A DNA stretch of 64,000 nucleotides from Steromphala cineraria (Eukaryota; Mollusca; Gastropoda; Trochida; Trochidae), in the NCBI GenBank assembly GCA_916613615.1, contig OU744735.1, positions 43,924,468-43,988,467 on the forward strand, read 5' to 3'. The translations under genes and the position numbers were made by a program. Position 1 is the stretch's first letter. Each line of letters starts with the position of its first letter. A model generated the notes under the pieces. The model did not search any database, had not been told where the DNA came from, and saw nothing but the letters and a program-made list of their open reading frames with translations. This document shows, piece by piece, positions 22,899 through 34,458 of this stretch.

Positions 22899-23187
22899 TT
22901 AATATTGATCACGTTAATGATTAAAATGGAACTTCAGCTATGTTAATGATAAAATACAAATACATATTTTTGAAAATAGTTTTAAATGCCATAACAAAAA
23001 CAAAAATATCATCCTTGAGTTAAATTAGAAATAACATTTAACTTATTTTCTCCCGATTCTGATGTTGATTTAAAAACAACTTAATCTTCAAAAGTTTCTT
23101 AAAGATCCATGGGTATTACCCTGTGCGGGAACACTCTTTCGCATTTACAAATACAATGGAATTTGAAGAGTTCCTACATACAAGTTA

Positions 23188-23812
23188 TACAGCTGCGGAT
23201 CTTAAGTTTGTTCACTTACATGCGTTTTTATTGCAAATATCATGTAATTTTGGATGTCTTTGGAGCATCCTAGCAATGCCAAAACGAAACAGATAATGTT
23301 GAAATTTGAATACATAAGTTAACATTCAGTTTGCCTAAACATATTCGCATGTCATACCTTAAAGATAACCGTAACTAATTTGGCAGGGCATTGAAATGAC
23401 CGGGGGTCAAAATTTCAAAAACACCATTTTGTATTTTTCGCTACAAAATCCTTCATTAGTGATCAATAGCTTTAGACGTAAGTCATATTTGTTCCTTTGC
23501 ATTAATGCAATGTCATTGTACTGACTTCTTTCTTACAATGTTTATATGGAATATTTAAATCGAAATTTAAGAAAATCTGAATTTCACAAATATGACCCCA
23601 TCTGTCTATTTAATCATGCCAAATATCTAAATTCAGTACCAGTGACAGGACGATCCCGGAATATGATTTGGGAATGATTATTTTACTAATGGATAATTGG
23701 TTGTCCCTTGTAGGTGCTCCTGAAGTTATTTTATGGAAAATGAAACCCAATTTACATGATATTTGCACTAAGATACACAAGCAAGTGAACAAACTTAAGA
23801 TACGCAGCTGTA
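23188..23812. mobile_element. Long-TIR non-autonomous DNA element
   Basis: Ends TACAGCTGCGGATCTTAAGT and its inverse (ACTTAAGATACGCAGCTGTA in genome order 23793-23812) extend to about 65 bp of imperfect inverted repeat. The match includes TTTGTTCACTT and GCAAATATCATGTAA. The AT-rich interior has no coding potential. Confidence 0.65.
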
Positions 23813-26800
23813 AAGCATATTTATCTTAATCTTTGATATTTCAAGGAAAAATTATTATTTATAACAAAGATGTTATGAATATCTTTATTAGATAAATTTG
23901 CTTTATTTGATACAGGTGTGTGTAACCAGTTGATATTATTCTACCAATGTAGTGTAACCAAACCAAGTTAGTGACGTCATAATGCCGTACTTTATTTGCG
24001 ATTAACTGATTGGGTGTACGTTCTTTCAAGAGACGGTGTTGAAAGATCGCTTTTTCCGAGTTGTCATTTTGAAATAAACAAATGCACTTAATTTTACTAC
24101 AAAACTAACTTTTAAATAATTATCAAGTCATTGGTAAAATGCCCAACTGTTTCCATTTTTCAACTCTATATCATGTTAACAGTAAAGCGTTTTCCTTCCT
24201 GGCTAGCCCCAAAGAAACATGTGGTCCGTGTTATACGTTGATATTGCTGTGCATTGCCATTAACAATACAAAAACATACACAGTAATGATCAAAAATAAT
24301 TTTCGTTATAATCGATAAAACTTAAAATGTATTTTTTTGCTTTCAAAGTCTGTTATGTCCTTGAAATAATCTCGATGTTTAACCAAAAAAAATATTAATC
24401 ATTAATTCATTTTCATGTTATCACGGTAGATACAAATATTGGTGAAATGACCTTTAACACAATAATACAAATGGGAAATATTTTTGATAAATGATTAAAA
24501 TGCAAAATGATCCATTCAGTAGGTTTTGCAATGTACGCTCCAACAACGTAAAAACAAGAACTATCAATCAAATTATTGATATTGATAATATTTTCTCATT
24601 TCAGATTTATATCTTCAAAATCATCATCATTTAATACCATTTATTCCATACCCTTGTTTAGTCAATTTATACATGTAAATTTAACTAATATTTTTTCATT
24701 TAAACGTATTTAAACGGATCATTTTCCTTTCAATTCATTTTTTCTATTTAGTTCGTATGCTATATTGACTGAATAGGTACATTTGTGTCATGTTGTAATT
24801 GTAGAAATATAATTTATTCATCTTCATTTATTAAGTTTTTCATGAATTGTCACTAGATATGTTTAGTCCTCTGTTTCTGAAGTCACCCTTGAACTTTTGA
24901 TTCATGCCCATCTTTAGTGCATAAAAGCAATAGTTTTGGCTTGTAGAAGTTTTCAGACGTGTACCCAGCGGTAATGCGTGTCGTTGGTGTCATGCAAGTT
25001 TGAAACTGAAGTGCACGATTCACATTTCTTTTAAGATTAGGATTGGCTTTTAATGATATGGCCTCCAACTTGGAAGCGTGGTCGGCAACGTGCTTCATAG
25101 ATATCCTGATTATTGATAAACCATTACCTATACTCTAAAGATATCTGCACTCTGGATATCATGCTTAAGAAAATGTCTCTAACAGGGTTTAACATGGGAC
25201 CTTTTTAAATATCAAATTTCTTATTGTCAATAGAGTGCGTTAAGGTTCTTATAAATATCTATGTTTTTATTAAATTCCAAAAATGACCACTGTGCACGTT
25301 GACATCTTTTAATTTGACATTACTATTACTTTGATTTTATTACAAAAGGTATAACCGAAAAAAGTGCACCTTCAGATCATTAATTGAAATTGAACCATTA
25401 TTTTTTGTTTAACGTTGAAAAAATAACTTTATATCTTTCATCCTTTGTCGAACAGGTCATTTTAGATATCAAATTTGTATAAATTGACCCTATTGATGAA
25501 AGTTTACATAAAGTTTTCTAATAAGAGAGTAAATCATCTCATCACATGTCCATTATGGGAATACGTACTAAACTTCGTGCCACAATTTTTTTTTAAATTT
25601 TTAATTTTCAAAACTCCATACAGAAAAAGGACATGTAAGAATAACAATTCCAAGACACAATTTTGGTGCAAACACCTTTTAACGATTCAAGTTTGGAAAA
25701 ATGAATCACTTATTTAACCAAACTACTTTTTTTCAGAGTACAGGGAAATAACAAAGAGAAACTTACGCCGACAACACGGTAATGTCACTCTTGATGAAAG
25801 TGGTAAAACATGTTCTATGCAAAAATTTTGTACGATCCAAGCATAAATAATAAAGGCCCATGACATCTTCAATGATATTTTACATCCTTGCGTATAGCCA
25901 AGGCTTTTGTTATTGCTATCCTTAATATGAGTTCATTGGTTACCTTGCATTAAGATGATTACTTTTGACTGGTATTGGCTAATTATACGTGGGTAATACT
26001 TTTCACATTATGTGTCTTTTCACATGGGGCAAGGCACAGGACGAAGCGCGCCTCCTTTGTCAAAATACATTTCAGTGAATATATTCTTATACAGAAATTC
26101 AAACGTATATATTTCAGATCACACATGGCGAAGCGCTCCAACTATTATTTCGCCCCATTGAGGGTATCATTCGATATGTACATTACAAGAAATTATTAAG
26201 GCAAGTACTTACAAATTTCATTATTCAATGAATACCTGATACCAATTTGTGTCATATGTGCACGAGATATCAATGTTTCGTTTTGTGTTTTTATGAAATA
26301 TTTGAATTAAGACATATCATTCTTTTATGGCAAAATCACGTTTTTTAGAATACTTAAAACGTAAAACCCTTCGCCCCAAACTCACGCAAACAATTTCAGC
26401 GTGTGTAACAATGCATACCATTTACTTTCATTGGTTGTAATTACGCCTTTTGTCGATCATTAAGAAGAAATGCCGCTTAGTAAATTTGCCCCGACGGAGC
26501 GCTTTGCCCAGGTCTCCCCTACTAAGCACATATTGTTGGACGAAATTCACCCAGGGACCTTGATTCGATGTTTTGTGGAAGGTACATTTTCAAGGGAAAA
26601 GACGTCCTTTTGGGAGATCAAAATGGGGACTTATTTTTTAAATTCTTTAGAAATGAGAGCTTATTTTACCAAAATACTTTGTTCTGAACGTAATCAAAGT
26701 AGAGCTTATCCACACGCAAGACCATATCACATAACGGCCTTTGACAGCTGGCAGTTTTTCTGTATTGTAAAGATAAACGGATGAATTACATTAAAAAATT

Positions 26801-27350
26801 GACATGTTATAGAACAGTTCTACATTTTCTGGATTTCCTAGATAAGAAGAAGGTATGTCACGATTTTGATATACTGCCAGTTCGCATTATGTTATTTGAC
26901 AGTATAAAGAAATCCTTAAAAATGTAGTGGGTATAACATATCCTACCCCCAGGAGGCAGTTAAAAATTCTAAATTCAGCACAATTTTTAAAAATAAATAT
27001 TTGGCGATCAATGTACACTATTCATATTCATGTTTGAACCTCCTCAGAGTCACGTGATCTCAGCTTATTAAAATTGAATATATCAATCCGTTTTTATCCG
27101 AAATTATATTTTTCTTGTTATGCGTAATCATCTTCTAGAAGTACATGTACATTGTACATTATGAGACGCTGTCATCTGATTTACGCCAATTATTATTTTT
27201 TGAATTCATAATGTTTCTCACGTTATATTGATTAAGTAATTTACAAGAGAGAAAGAAACAAAAACTGTTTCGAATCATCTGGAAATGAAATATTCTTAAA
27301 ATTCAAATAAAACCCAGAACTGACACATACTAAAACATTGTTTACGCAAC
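23813..27350. other. Intergenic, very AT-rich
   Basis: No exon or repeat convinced me. The open stretches at 24883-25098 (minus) and 26470-26784 (plus) have no domain and no coherent splice context. Confidence 0.45.
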
Positions 27351-27360
27351 CAATTCGAAT

Positions 27361-27804
27361 CAGTCTGATTAAAATCGACTGTGATTCGAGGATAAAAAGT
27401 GTAAAAATATTGTCTCTAGTGGGGTTTGAACTTCAACCAGTCCGGCTTTCCTCTCATTCACAGTCTGAAGGCACCCCTATTGCCCGCATGTTAATTCGTT
27501 CTGACGCAAGCTCATCTAGCCAATCGCAAGGGGCGCAGTAAAAGCTTCGATATCATGCAGGGGCAGGTAACTCCAGTGTACCATTCGTTATTCATAATCG
27601 CCGCTAAACGCTATTTAAAAACGAGGATGTGATTGGATAGCTTATGACTGGGTCTTTCTGCGCTAAACTGGTCATCGGAACATGCGATAGAGGTGGGTGC
27701 ATTCAGACCGAGACGGAGAGGATGTTCTGGCTGGTTCGAGCCCCGATAGAGACAATATTTGTGATATTTTATTCCTCGGAGTACGGTCGATTTTAATCAG
27801 ACTA
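27361..27804. mobile_element. MITE family B, copy 1 (9-bp target, Mutator-like)
   Basis: Ends CAGTCTGATTAAAATCGAC and GTCGATTTTAATCAGACT are flanked by the perfect 9-bp duplication AATTCGAAT (27352-27360 and 27805-27813). The interior has a second inverted layer. The 9-bp target suggests Mutator-type transposition. Confidence 0.85.
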
Positions 27805-28376
27805 AATTCGAATAATCATCTCTGGATCAGATGTGCCTCGAAAGGACCCGGTTGTTTCAATATGGTGATTAAAGGCATTGTATCGAGTTTTTTATGTACT
27901 TTTATTTGTATTCATGATTCAACTAAGCACAACAAAACATTAGGGAATGGTTTCCTTTATTAGCTTGATTTGACATTTATTGACATAAATTCCGCTTTAA
28001 AGAAGTCGTTCATCAGACTCCGAGGTTATATCTGCCTTGACAAAGTTATAAATCTGAAAAATAATGTTGGTCATTGTTTGGATAGTTGGTCTTTCTCGGA
28101 CATTGTACTTCTTTAATCATTGAGCAATTGAATAAGAGATGTTGATGAAAAGACGTATCCATAATGAGAAGGCCTCAACTCTATAAAATATCTACATTGA
28201 TTGCTCAATATTATCTGTTATTTGTTCAACATTCACTGCAAGAGGCTAGTTCACACCTGATCTGGTAGGATAAAACCATTTAACTTCATCTTGGCAAAGT
28301 TTGTCATTCCCAAAGAGGGTTTTGTTAAAATAATCAAATCATTAGCCATCGAAGTAATACACTATGTACTAGTATA

Positions 28377-28435
28377 TTATATAGTTACCCTCCAGTATTC
28401 GTTCACAAACTCTTGGACGTGTATCACTCCATCAG
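28377..28435 (-). CDS. EF-hand gene exon 4 (last loop)
   Basis: Acceptor TTTTTTCAG|CTGATGG after a good pyrimidine tract. It encodes ADGVIHVQEFVNEYW, then either VTI and a stop at 28377 or a splice at AGG|GTAACT. No clear downstream exon was found, so the stop is preferred. Confidence 0.6.
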
Positions 28436-31344
28436 CTGAAAAAATAAAGGTTTATGGCATTCTATGGAACCATGTAGTTCTGTCAGGCATGGACTTAAAG
28501 CAGCAGGATGCAGAAATTGTCTCCTACTTTGATATAAGTAATATAAAGACTTATAACTCGTGGTATATATCTATATGATCTACACTGTCTATATGATATG
28601 ATATTCAATAATCTACAATAGTCTTCAAACTTTCGGCGGTGTTCTCAAAACGGGGGTATAAAATGCTAAAATAGGCTTAATTAAAATGTTGTATAGATTA
28701 TATTCTCATTGCACCCCCAAAGATAATGTGAATGGAGAGAACGATCTGTCATTCTTAGAAATAATGATGACGTCACCTCTAGATATATTTAATTATCTAC
28801 ATGTAAGTGTATCAACTCCCTCATTCACAAAAATGAAAATGTGATAGTCTTTTCACCAGAAAGTTATTTTATAGTCACAAATGTTTAGAATTTGAATACA
28901 AACAAAATGTAAATCTGTAAGATTAAGAATGGATTAATACATAATTTGATGGATACCAAATATATATACATGGATTACACTTAAGGAACATTTTATGTAA
29001 TCACACTTGTATAAACCACCGTTGCCAAAATTGTTAATAAAGAGAAACGAAAGGTCATATACGGCAATCATGGAGTCAATCACGTTTCACAACAGTGAAT
29101 GCTAGCACGAAGCACGCACTACAGCGTCTCCTCTCTGATAGCAACGAGGAGCTGATTCTGCTGCTGTTGGAGAGTTCAGTTCCTCCACGAGTGCTCCTCC
29201 GTGTTCCTGGTTAAAGGGGGTCTGCAACCCGAAGTTTTAACTTCCAGAGTTTTATTAGCAGGGCCCCGAAAGAGTCGTAAATGCTTGGTAGGGAAGAAAT
29301 CGTTTGGTTACGAACCGCTTACAGCTGACAACCAGTACCAAGTTTGTGCCATGTGACCCCTCTTACTTGCTGTACGCTCTAATTAACGATGGTCAATTAG
29401 GTTTCACAAGCTAGGTTGGTGATTCCCTTTAAAGCTTGGTTGACCAACAAGGTGTAGCAATCCTCTTAGGAGAAGGTTCCAATTATGCTCTCCTAACATC
29501 CAGTGATTATGCCCTGAACTATTATAACGTCGGCCTCATGCTTTAACTATGATAGTTAAGGGCAAAACTATACTTTATTGCAAAACACATGATGGTTAGG
29601 GCTACTTTATTTCTTAAGTAAAGCTAAGTTGCAACCTACCATTCGTATCATACTCGAGGAATATCCTAGGCGTCTCTTGCAGGTTGATCCTGTTGTTGTG
29701 GTCATGGTCCAGATACTTGTATATCTCCGTCACTACAAACTTGGAGTAGTGTGTGATGGACGAGTACTCCTCGGTAGTCACAGAGTTGTCTCCTGTAGGG
29801 TTAACTTGTACATGAGAAATGCTTTCTTTTGCAACTCGAAAAGTTCGAAGGAACGCTCTTCTTATTAAGGACATTGCTATACTTGTAACGTTGCAGTTCA
29901 AAGCGTAATAATCAAAATCGTTTAATTCCTTTGCAATAGGTTACTTTGAATTTTTTCCATGCCTAGTTGCTGTGGTATCTTTACATAAAGAACTCAGACA
30001 TAAAGTGTGATTTTGTTAGAAAAGTACTGATTGAAGACGAGGGACACTTGTTTGTAACTGTAAACATCGCCGAGATGGACCTTTTATCCTAGAGTCTGCG
30101 ACTTGAACTATTCATTTGTTACAGTTTAAGTGTAAATTCATCAAATGTGTAGAAACACTTGGTTGTAATATTAACAGTATTATCGAATTACCGGTTCTTT
30201 GGGTATTCCTTTTTAATGAATTTGAATATCAACTACGTAACATCAACTGGGAAATATTTTTTGTTTATCCGAATCTTTGGAAAATGTCTCTAAGACACAC
30301 ATTGGGCTAAACCATAAGATGCCTTATTCAACTTCCTCATTGTCGACAACCTCAAAATAATGCCTGAAACCAACCAGTTACATCCAACCTTTTCCATAGC
30401 TGTTCAAATTCCAGGAAAGTAATCTGTGAATCGTGATTCAGATCAAACTGCTGGAAGATTGTCCTGAAGAAATGGTCCAGATCCAATGGGGTTGTATGGG
30501 GAAGAGATGTAGTTTTCGCACAGCTGACGGAGACACGACGGTACAAAAATTGCAGTTCATTGTGTTTGAAAATATATCTATCTATGTATATGGGTGTAAT
30601 TTTTCATAATAGAATTTCCTATAGGATTAAACACATGTGAAATCGTTGGAATAATTGATATGTTTAGATGTGGTAACAATCCTTTTTTAACTCCTTATGC
30701 CTACGAAATAATATATGTAAATGTCAGAAATAATAGATAAATACTGCATTGATTAGTGTCTAGATTGGAGTTAATCGATCATGTTTACGTAAACATTACG
30801 AATTTATTCAACTAGAGAATAGAAGCATTATCACACACCCTGCAAAGAACAGAACTATTGTTGTCTCAGGTGTGTATTATTTACTAAAAATATTGATGTA
30901 TTTAATGTGTTTTGGTTTCGTAAGTATACCATTTCAATTGGCAATTGATATAATATATCCACCCAAGATAATCTAATGGACGGAATATCTCATTATATTT
31001 TAGTGTTCTATTTATTGTTTACAGTTTATAAGACAATTATAACGAAAAGATGAACTGATTTATAGTTGTGTCATCGTGTAAACTTAAATTGTGTTAAGTG
31101 AGACCATTATCAGATAAATAGTAAATATTCTGGGATGCATTCATTCGTCATTTAACATTCTCAAAGTTTAGTCGTTTGAAATGTCCCGTCTGTCTTATTA
31201 AATATTGTAAAATGCATGTTGATTATCATATCATAGATATAGGTAATATTGTATAGAGGAGAAGATTTGATATCGATACTCTCACCTGACACTTGAAGCA
31301 CAGATCAGCAGGAGAGAGAGTAGCTGAGCTAAACCAGACATCAT
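28377..31344 (-). CDS. Secreted four-EF-hand calcium-binding protein
   Basis: Four exons join in frame: 31344-31286 (phase 2 out), 30523-30375 (phase 1 out), 29792-29640 (phase 1 out) and 28435-28377. The N-terminus MMSGLAQLLSLLLICASSV is a strong signal peptide. Four EF-type loops follow: DLNHDSQITFLE, DVTGDNSVTTEE (split by an intron), DHDHNNRINLQE and DTNGADGVIHVQE. The first three are canonical 12-residue loops; the fourth has one extra residue. If the last exon ends at the TAA at 28377 the product is 139 residues. It is probably an extracellular calcium-binding protein, calmodulin-like in layout, of the kind found in secretory or biomineralising tissue; that role is an inference. The 3' end is the least certain part, since a donor GTAACT at 28388 would allow further exons. 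Confidence 0.75.
29095..29215. other. Unexplained GC-rich island between EF-hand exons
   Basis: About 120 bp at roughly 55% GC in AT-rich intron, with CTG-rich codon-like sequence. A plus-strand frame reads HALQRLLSDSNEELILLLL, ending at a stop at 29214. Minus-strand frames are also open. No matching splice pair in the correct phase for the EF-hand gene was found. Confidence 0.35.
29213..29346. repeat. TTAA-type element family H, left end only
   Basis: TTAAAGGGGGTCTGCAACC followed by ACTTCCAGAGTTTTATTAGC matches, inverted and direct, parts of the element at 35945-36149. No right end is found here. Confidence 0.6.
29640..29792 (-). CDS. EF-hand gene exon 3 (second and third EF-hands)
   Basis: 153 bp, acceptor CTACAG|GAGAC and donor AATG|GTAGGT. 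It completes loop 2 (GDNSVTTEE) and contains loop 3 (DHDHNNRINLQE) and the start of loop 4 (EYDTNG). Confidence 0.8.
30375..30523 (-). CDS. EF-hand gene exon 2 (first EF-hand)
   Basis: 149 bp, acceptor CGTCAG|CTGTG and donor ACTG|GTTGGT. It holds FQQFDLNHDSQITFLEFEQL, a canonical EF-hand, and the first residues of loop 2. Confidence 0.75.
31286..31344 (-). CDS. EF-hand gene exon 1 (signal peptide)
   Basis: ATG at 31344, then 19 codons and 2 bases to donor CAG|GTGAGA. It encodes almost exactly the signal peptide. A second in-frame ATG follows at once. Confidence 0.7.
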
Positions 31345-31660
31345 CTAGAAGAAGAATAGAAGCTAAAGAAGGTTTACCGCTGAGCAGAGTGGTTACCATG
31401 CAAAACAAATCCAAGACTCTACTGTTTTGGCTTGGGATACCAAAACGTGTCAAAACGGAAATCGTTAGAAAACGTTATGAATTGTGGGATATCTAAACCC
31501 TTCATCACATTTGTAGAATGATAAATTTATGTCTTCGCCGCTAAAATTTCCTAGACTAATTTTATAACTGAACTTTCTTTCTTAAGATGAAATGTAGAAT
31601 TACGTAAGTCCTATCCAAAAGAATTACTAAAAGTTTAAACTTTACTGATCATCATTTGAT

Positions 31661-31854
31661 CATCTTCCTACGCAAAACCTAAAAGGCCAGTTTCCAAACT
31701 GTCAGTTTTATGCCTTGCTGCATAGCCTTGAGTTTTCTGTGCTTGCTCTCTAGTCTGTAGGGGCACTATAGCAGCACAGAAAAGTAAAGTCTCTGCAGCA
31801 AGGCATAAAATGACAGTTTGGAAACTGGCCTTTTAGGCTCTGCGTAGGAAGATG
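31661..31854. mobile_element. 194-bp MITE with 8-bp target duplication (hAT-like)
   Basis: Inverted arms of about 60 bp begin CATCTTCCTACGCA and contain AAAAGGCCAGTTTCCAAACT. Both sides carry the perfect 8-bp duplication CATTTGAT (31653-31660, 31855-31862). An 8-bp target suits hAT transposition. Confidence 0.85.
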
Positions 31855-31862
31855 CATTTGAT

Positions 31863-32751
31863 AGGATATAACTGATTGAGCCTTTACATATATTTCTCTA
31901 TAAATTAAAAGGAAAAGCTACATAGTTACATACATAACTTGAATTATATCTCGTAAAGGAAGGCACACAAACCTTCTATGTCAAAATGTATATAGTTGAA
32001 AGGTCGTGTAGATAATCTTATCTCAGACAAACTAAGACTTCCAAACAGCTGTTTTGCAACATATTAGCTCTTGTTTAGTTATCAAAGACATTTACAAGCG
32101 TTTACTGTTTCATGTCACAGTTTAGAGTTGTCATATTTTCTCTTTATTAAGTTTAGTATACATTTACTGTTTCACGTCAGAGTTTAGTCTTATTATATTT
32201 TCTCTTTATTAGGTTTGGTATATGTTTACTGTTTAATGGAATCGTTGCTCCATTATAAAGATCCCGTGATCAATTAACTCTGATGTTATGTCATAAATGA
32301 TCAAATGCTACTCGATGAACTAATTTTGATAAAATATTGGTAAAATATCACATTATCTAAATATGCACGAACCGATCTGAAGATCGATTTTTGGCCACGG
32401 TTTTAAAACATAACCAGGTATTATCGCAGATGTATCCCCATTTATTGTGATAATTGCTTGGGAGCTCATTTGGTTTTTAAAACTAATTGCAGAAGGTTCT
32501 CTTTTTATTATCTTGAAAACTTCAAAGAGAAACTCAGCCAATGATATTTGTAATGTTTGAAGCGTATCCTAGTATTTTATCCCATGAACAGAGCTGTAGC
32601 AAATTGTTACCCACGTGACCATGTCGGTGATCATATGAAATAACTGGCAAGCTTAAATTTGGAAACTGATTTCCATAATAATGTTATGTTATCTTGTATT
32701 TCAACAAGTTTGCCTTTGTAAAGGCTTTTCTTGTTAGATTACAGGTACGAT
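31863..32751. other. Intergenic, AT-rich
   Basis: Upstream flank of the EF-hand gene. I see no exon or repeat. Confidence 0.5.
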
Positions 32752-33029
32752 CAGTCTAAGTAAACCTAGCCTCAATAATACTAGCTATATTTCCCATACT
32801 GAGTCTAGCTAGATACAGTAAGCAGTCGCGTCAGCCGACCGTTCGGTGACCTACATGTATGACCCTTCAACGTTATATGTGCTAAAGCAGACCATTGCGG
32901 CATGGTATGCCGAGCCCTGATTGGTCAATTCGATAAGTCGGCTGACGTGAGCCCTTACTACACCTACATGTAGCTAGACTCATTGTGGGAGTATAGCGAG
33001 TATTAATAAGGCTAGGTTTACGTAGACTG
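32752..33029. mobile_element. MITE family E, copy 2
   Basis: Ends CAGTCTAAGTAAACCTAGCC and GGCTAGGTTTACGTAGACTG are flanked by AGGTACGAT / AGGAACGTT, a 9-bp duplication with 7 of 9 matches. Confidence 0.75.
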
Positions 33030-33223
33030 AGGAACGTTTATAAACAAGTGGGTAATTTTCAATATTGATGCACCAAGAACCAGTATTTGAGTCATAGTAG
33101 ATCCATATTCGGATATTAAATGTGTTCTTATATGCGATATTTTGTAATGTTGATGCATGACTTATGTATTGGTTTTGAATGGTAAAAATATCATTAGTGA
33201 TCCGATTATCTAAATTTGATATA

Positions 33224-34351
33224 AACTGACTTGCAAAAGAAACGCCACCACAATATATTATTGCATAAAATAAAAAACACAGTCTAAAAATGGTAACAAA
33301 TGTCGTTTTATTTCGTAGAACGTTATCCTTTCAATCGTATTTCATACAAAAAATAACAATCAGCATTTACGACGACATAAGAGAGGCAAGTTTATCACAC
33401 AGGGGTGCATTGTCCGGTATTCGATCACCAAGTTTGGTTGAATTCTGTGGTTTTAGAAACAAAGGTATCACAAAAGATTCAGTATCGTGTGTGCCCTCCC
33501 CTGCAATGATGCACTCGCTCACACGACGTCACAGAGTGCACAAGTCTCCTAACGTCTAAGTTAGGAATCCTACGCCATTCCTCTTGCAGGGCTTCGGCCA
33601 AGGCGTTTCTCGTCAATTGGGGTTGTTGACGTTTTCGAATTCGACGTTCCAGTTGGTCCAAAAGGTGCTCAATCGGTGAGAGGTCCGGCCAACCTCAGGC
33701 TTGCAAGTCGTTGATTGCGTGCTAACGCTACGCATTTGAGGGATCGACGGGCACGTAGACCATACCGGCGAAGTCGTCGGGTGACGGTCCATCTGCTGAC
33801 CGGATGTCCAAGTCCATTAGCAGCTAAGGATGCGACAGGGAGAAATCGATTCCGGAGGTGCAAGATGCGCAAATACCGGTCCTCCCGTGAAGTCGTAACC
33901 TTCGGTCTTCCACTCCGGGGCCTGTCCGCAGTACTGCCAGTTTGTCTGTGACGTGTGACAAGTCTGGCAATAGTACACTTGTTGCAGCCCATGATCCTTG
34001 CAACATGGCTCTGAGTTGCTCCAACCTGAAGCATTCATATGGCTCTCTCTCTTTCTGCAGCGCTTAATCGTGGCATGTTTTCGTCTTCAAATCGATTGTT
34101 TTAATGACAAACATCATTTCTGATCATCCTTTACCCACACATTTCATACAGGTAACTGTGCACACGATTACAAACTTTTGGTCAATAAGTTAATTTTTCT
34201 CGAAAAATACGCAAAAAACTTGCAGTTTCGAGCGCAGAACATTTAAGTTGTGTTCGTGCGACATGTTCAGAATGTTTTCAATTAATTTTGGTCGTTGGTT
34301 GAAAATCAATAACAATGTGTATGTTGGTGGCGTTTATTTTGCAAGTCAGTT
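33224..34351 (-). mobile_element. Tc1-like transposon with internal deletion
   Basis: Bounded by TA and inverted ends AACTGACTTGCAAAAGAAAC / GTTTATTTTGCAAGTCAGTT. It carries both ends of a Tc1-type transposase but lacks the catalytic middle. At 1128 bp it is shorter than typical intact Tc1 elements, which are about 1.6 kb. Confidence 0.85.
33479..34034 (-). pseudogene. Tc1-like transposase, catalytic core deleted
   Basis: The N-terminal part (34034-33669) has paired helix-turn-helix features typical of Tc1 (GATQSHVARIMGCNKCTIAR, DRPRSGRPKVTT). The C-terminal part (33661-33479) has the family tail (LERRIRKRQQPQLTRNALAE, EWRRIPN). The DDE core between them is absent and the frame is broken, so no active enzyme can be made. 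It could still bind transposon ends if expressed. Confidence 0.8.
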
Positions 34352-34458
34352 TAGCTGCCACGTGTCGAACTATCAAGCAATGAGGTAACTAGAATATTGG
34401 GTTCAGAACTTAAGTACGGAAATATTACAGAACAAGGCAAAAGTGAGCGCGGCTCACA

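Noticed and set aside
24883..25098. 71-codon minus ORF
   Set aside because: Looks mildly codon-like but has no recognisable motif and no paired splice sites in a coherent model.
26470..26784. 104-codon plus ORF
   Set aside because: No family resemblance, and no signal or neighbouring exon.
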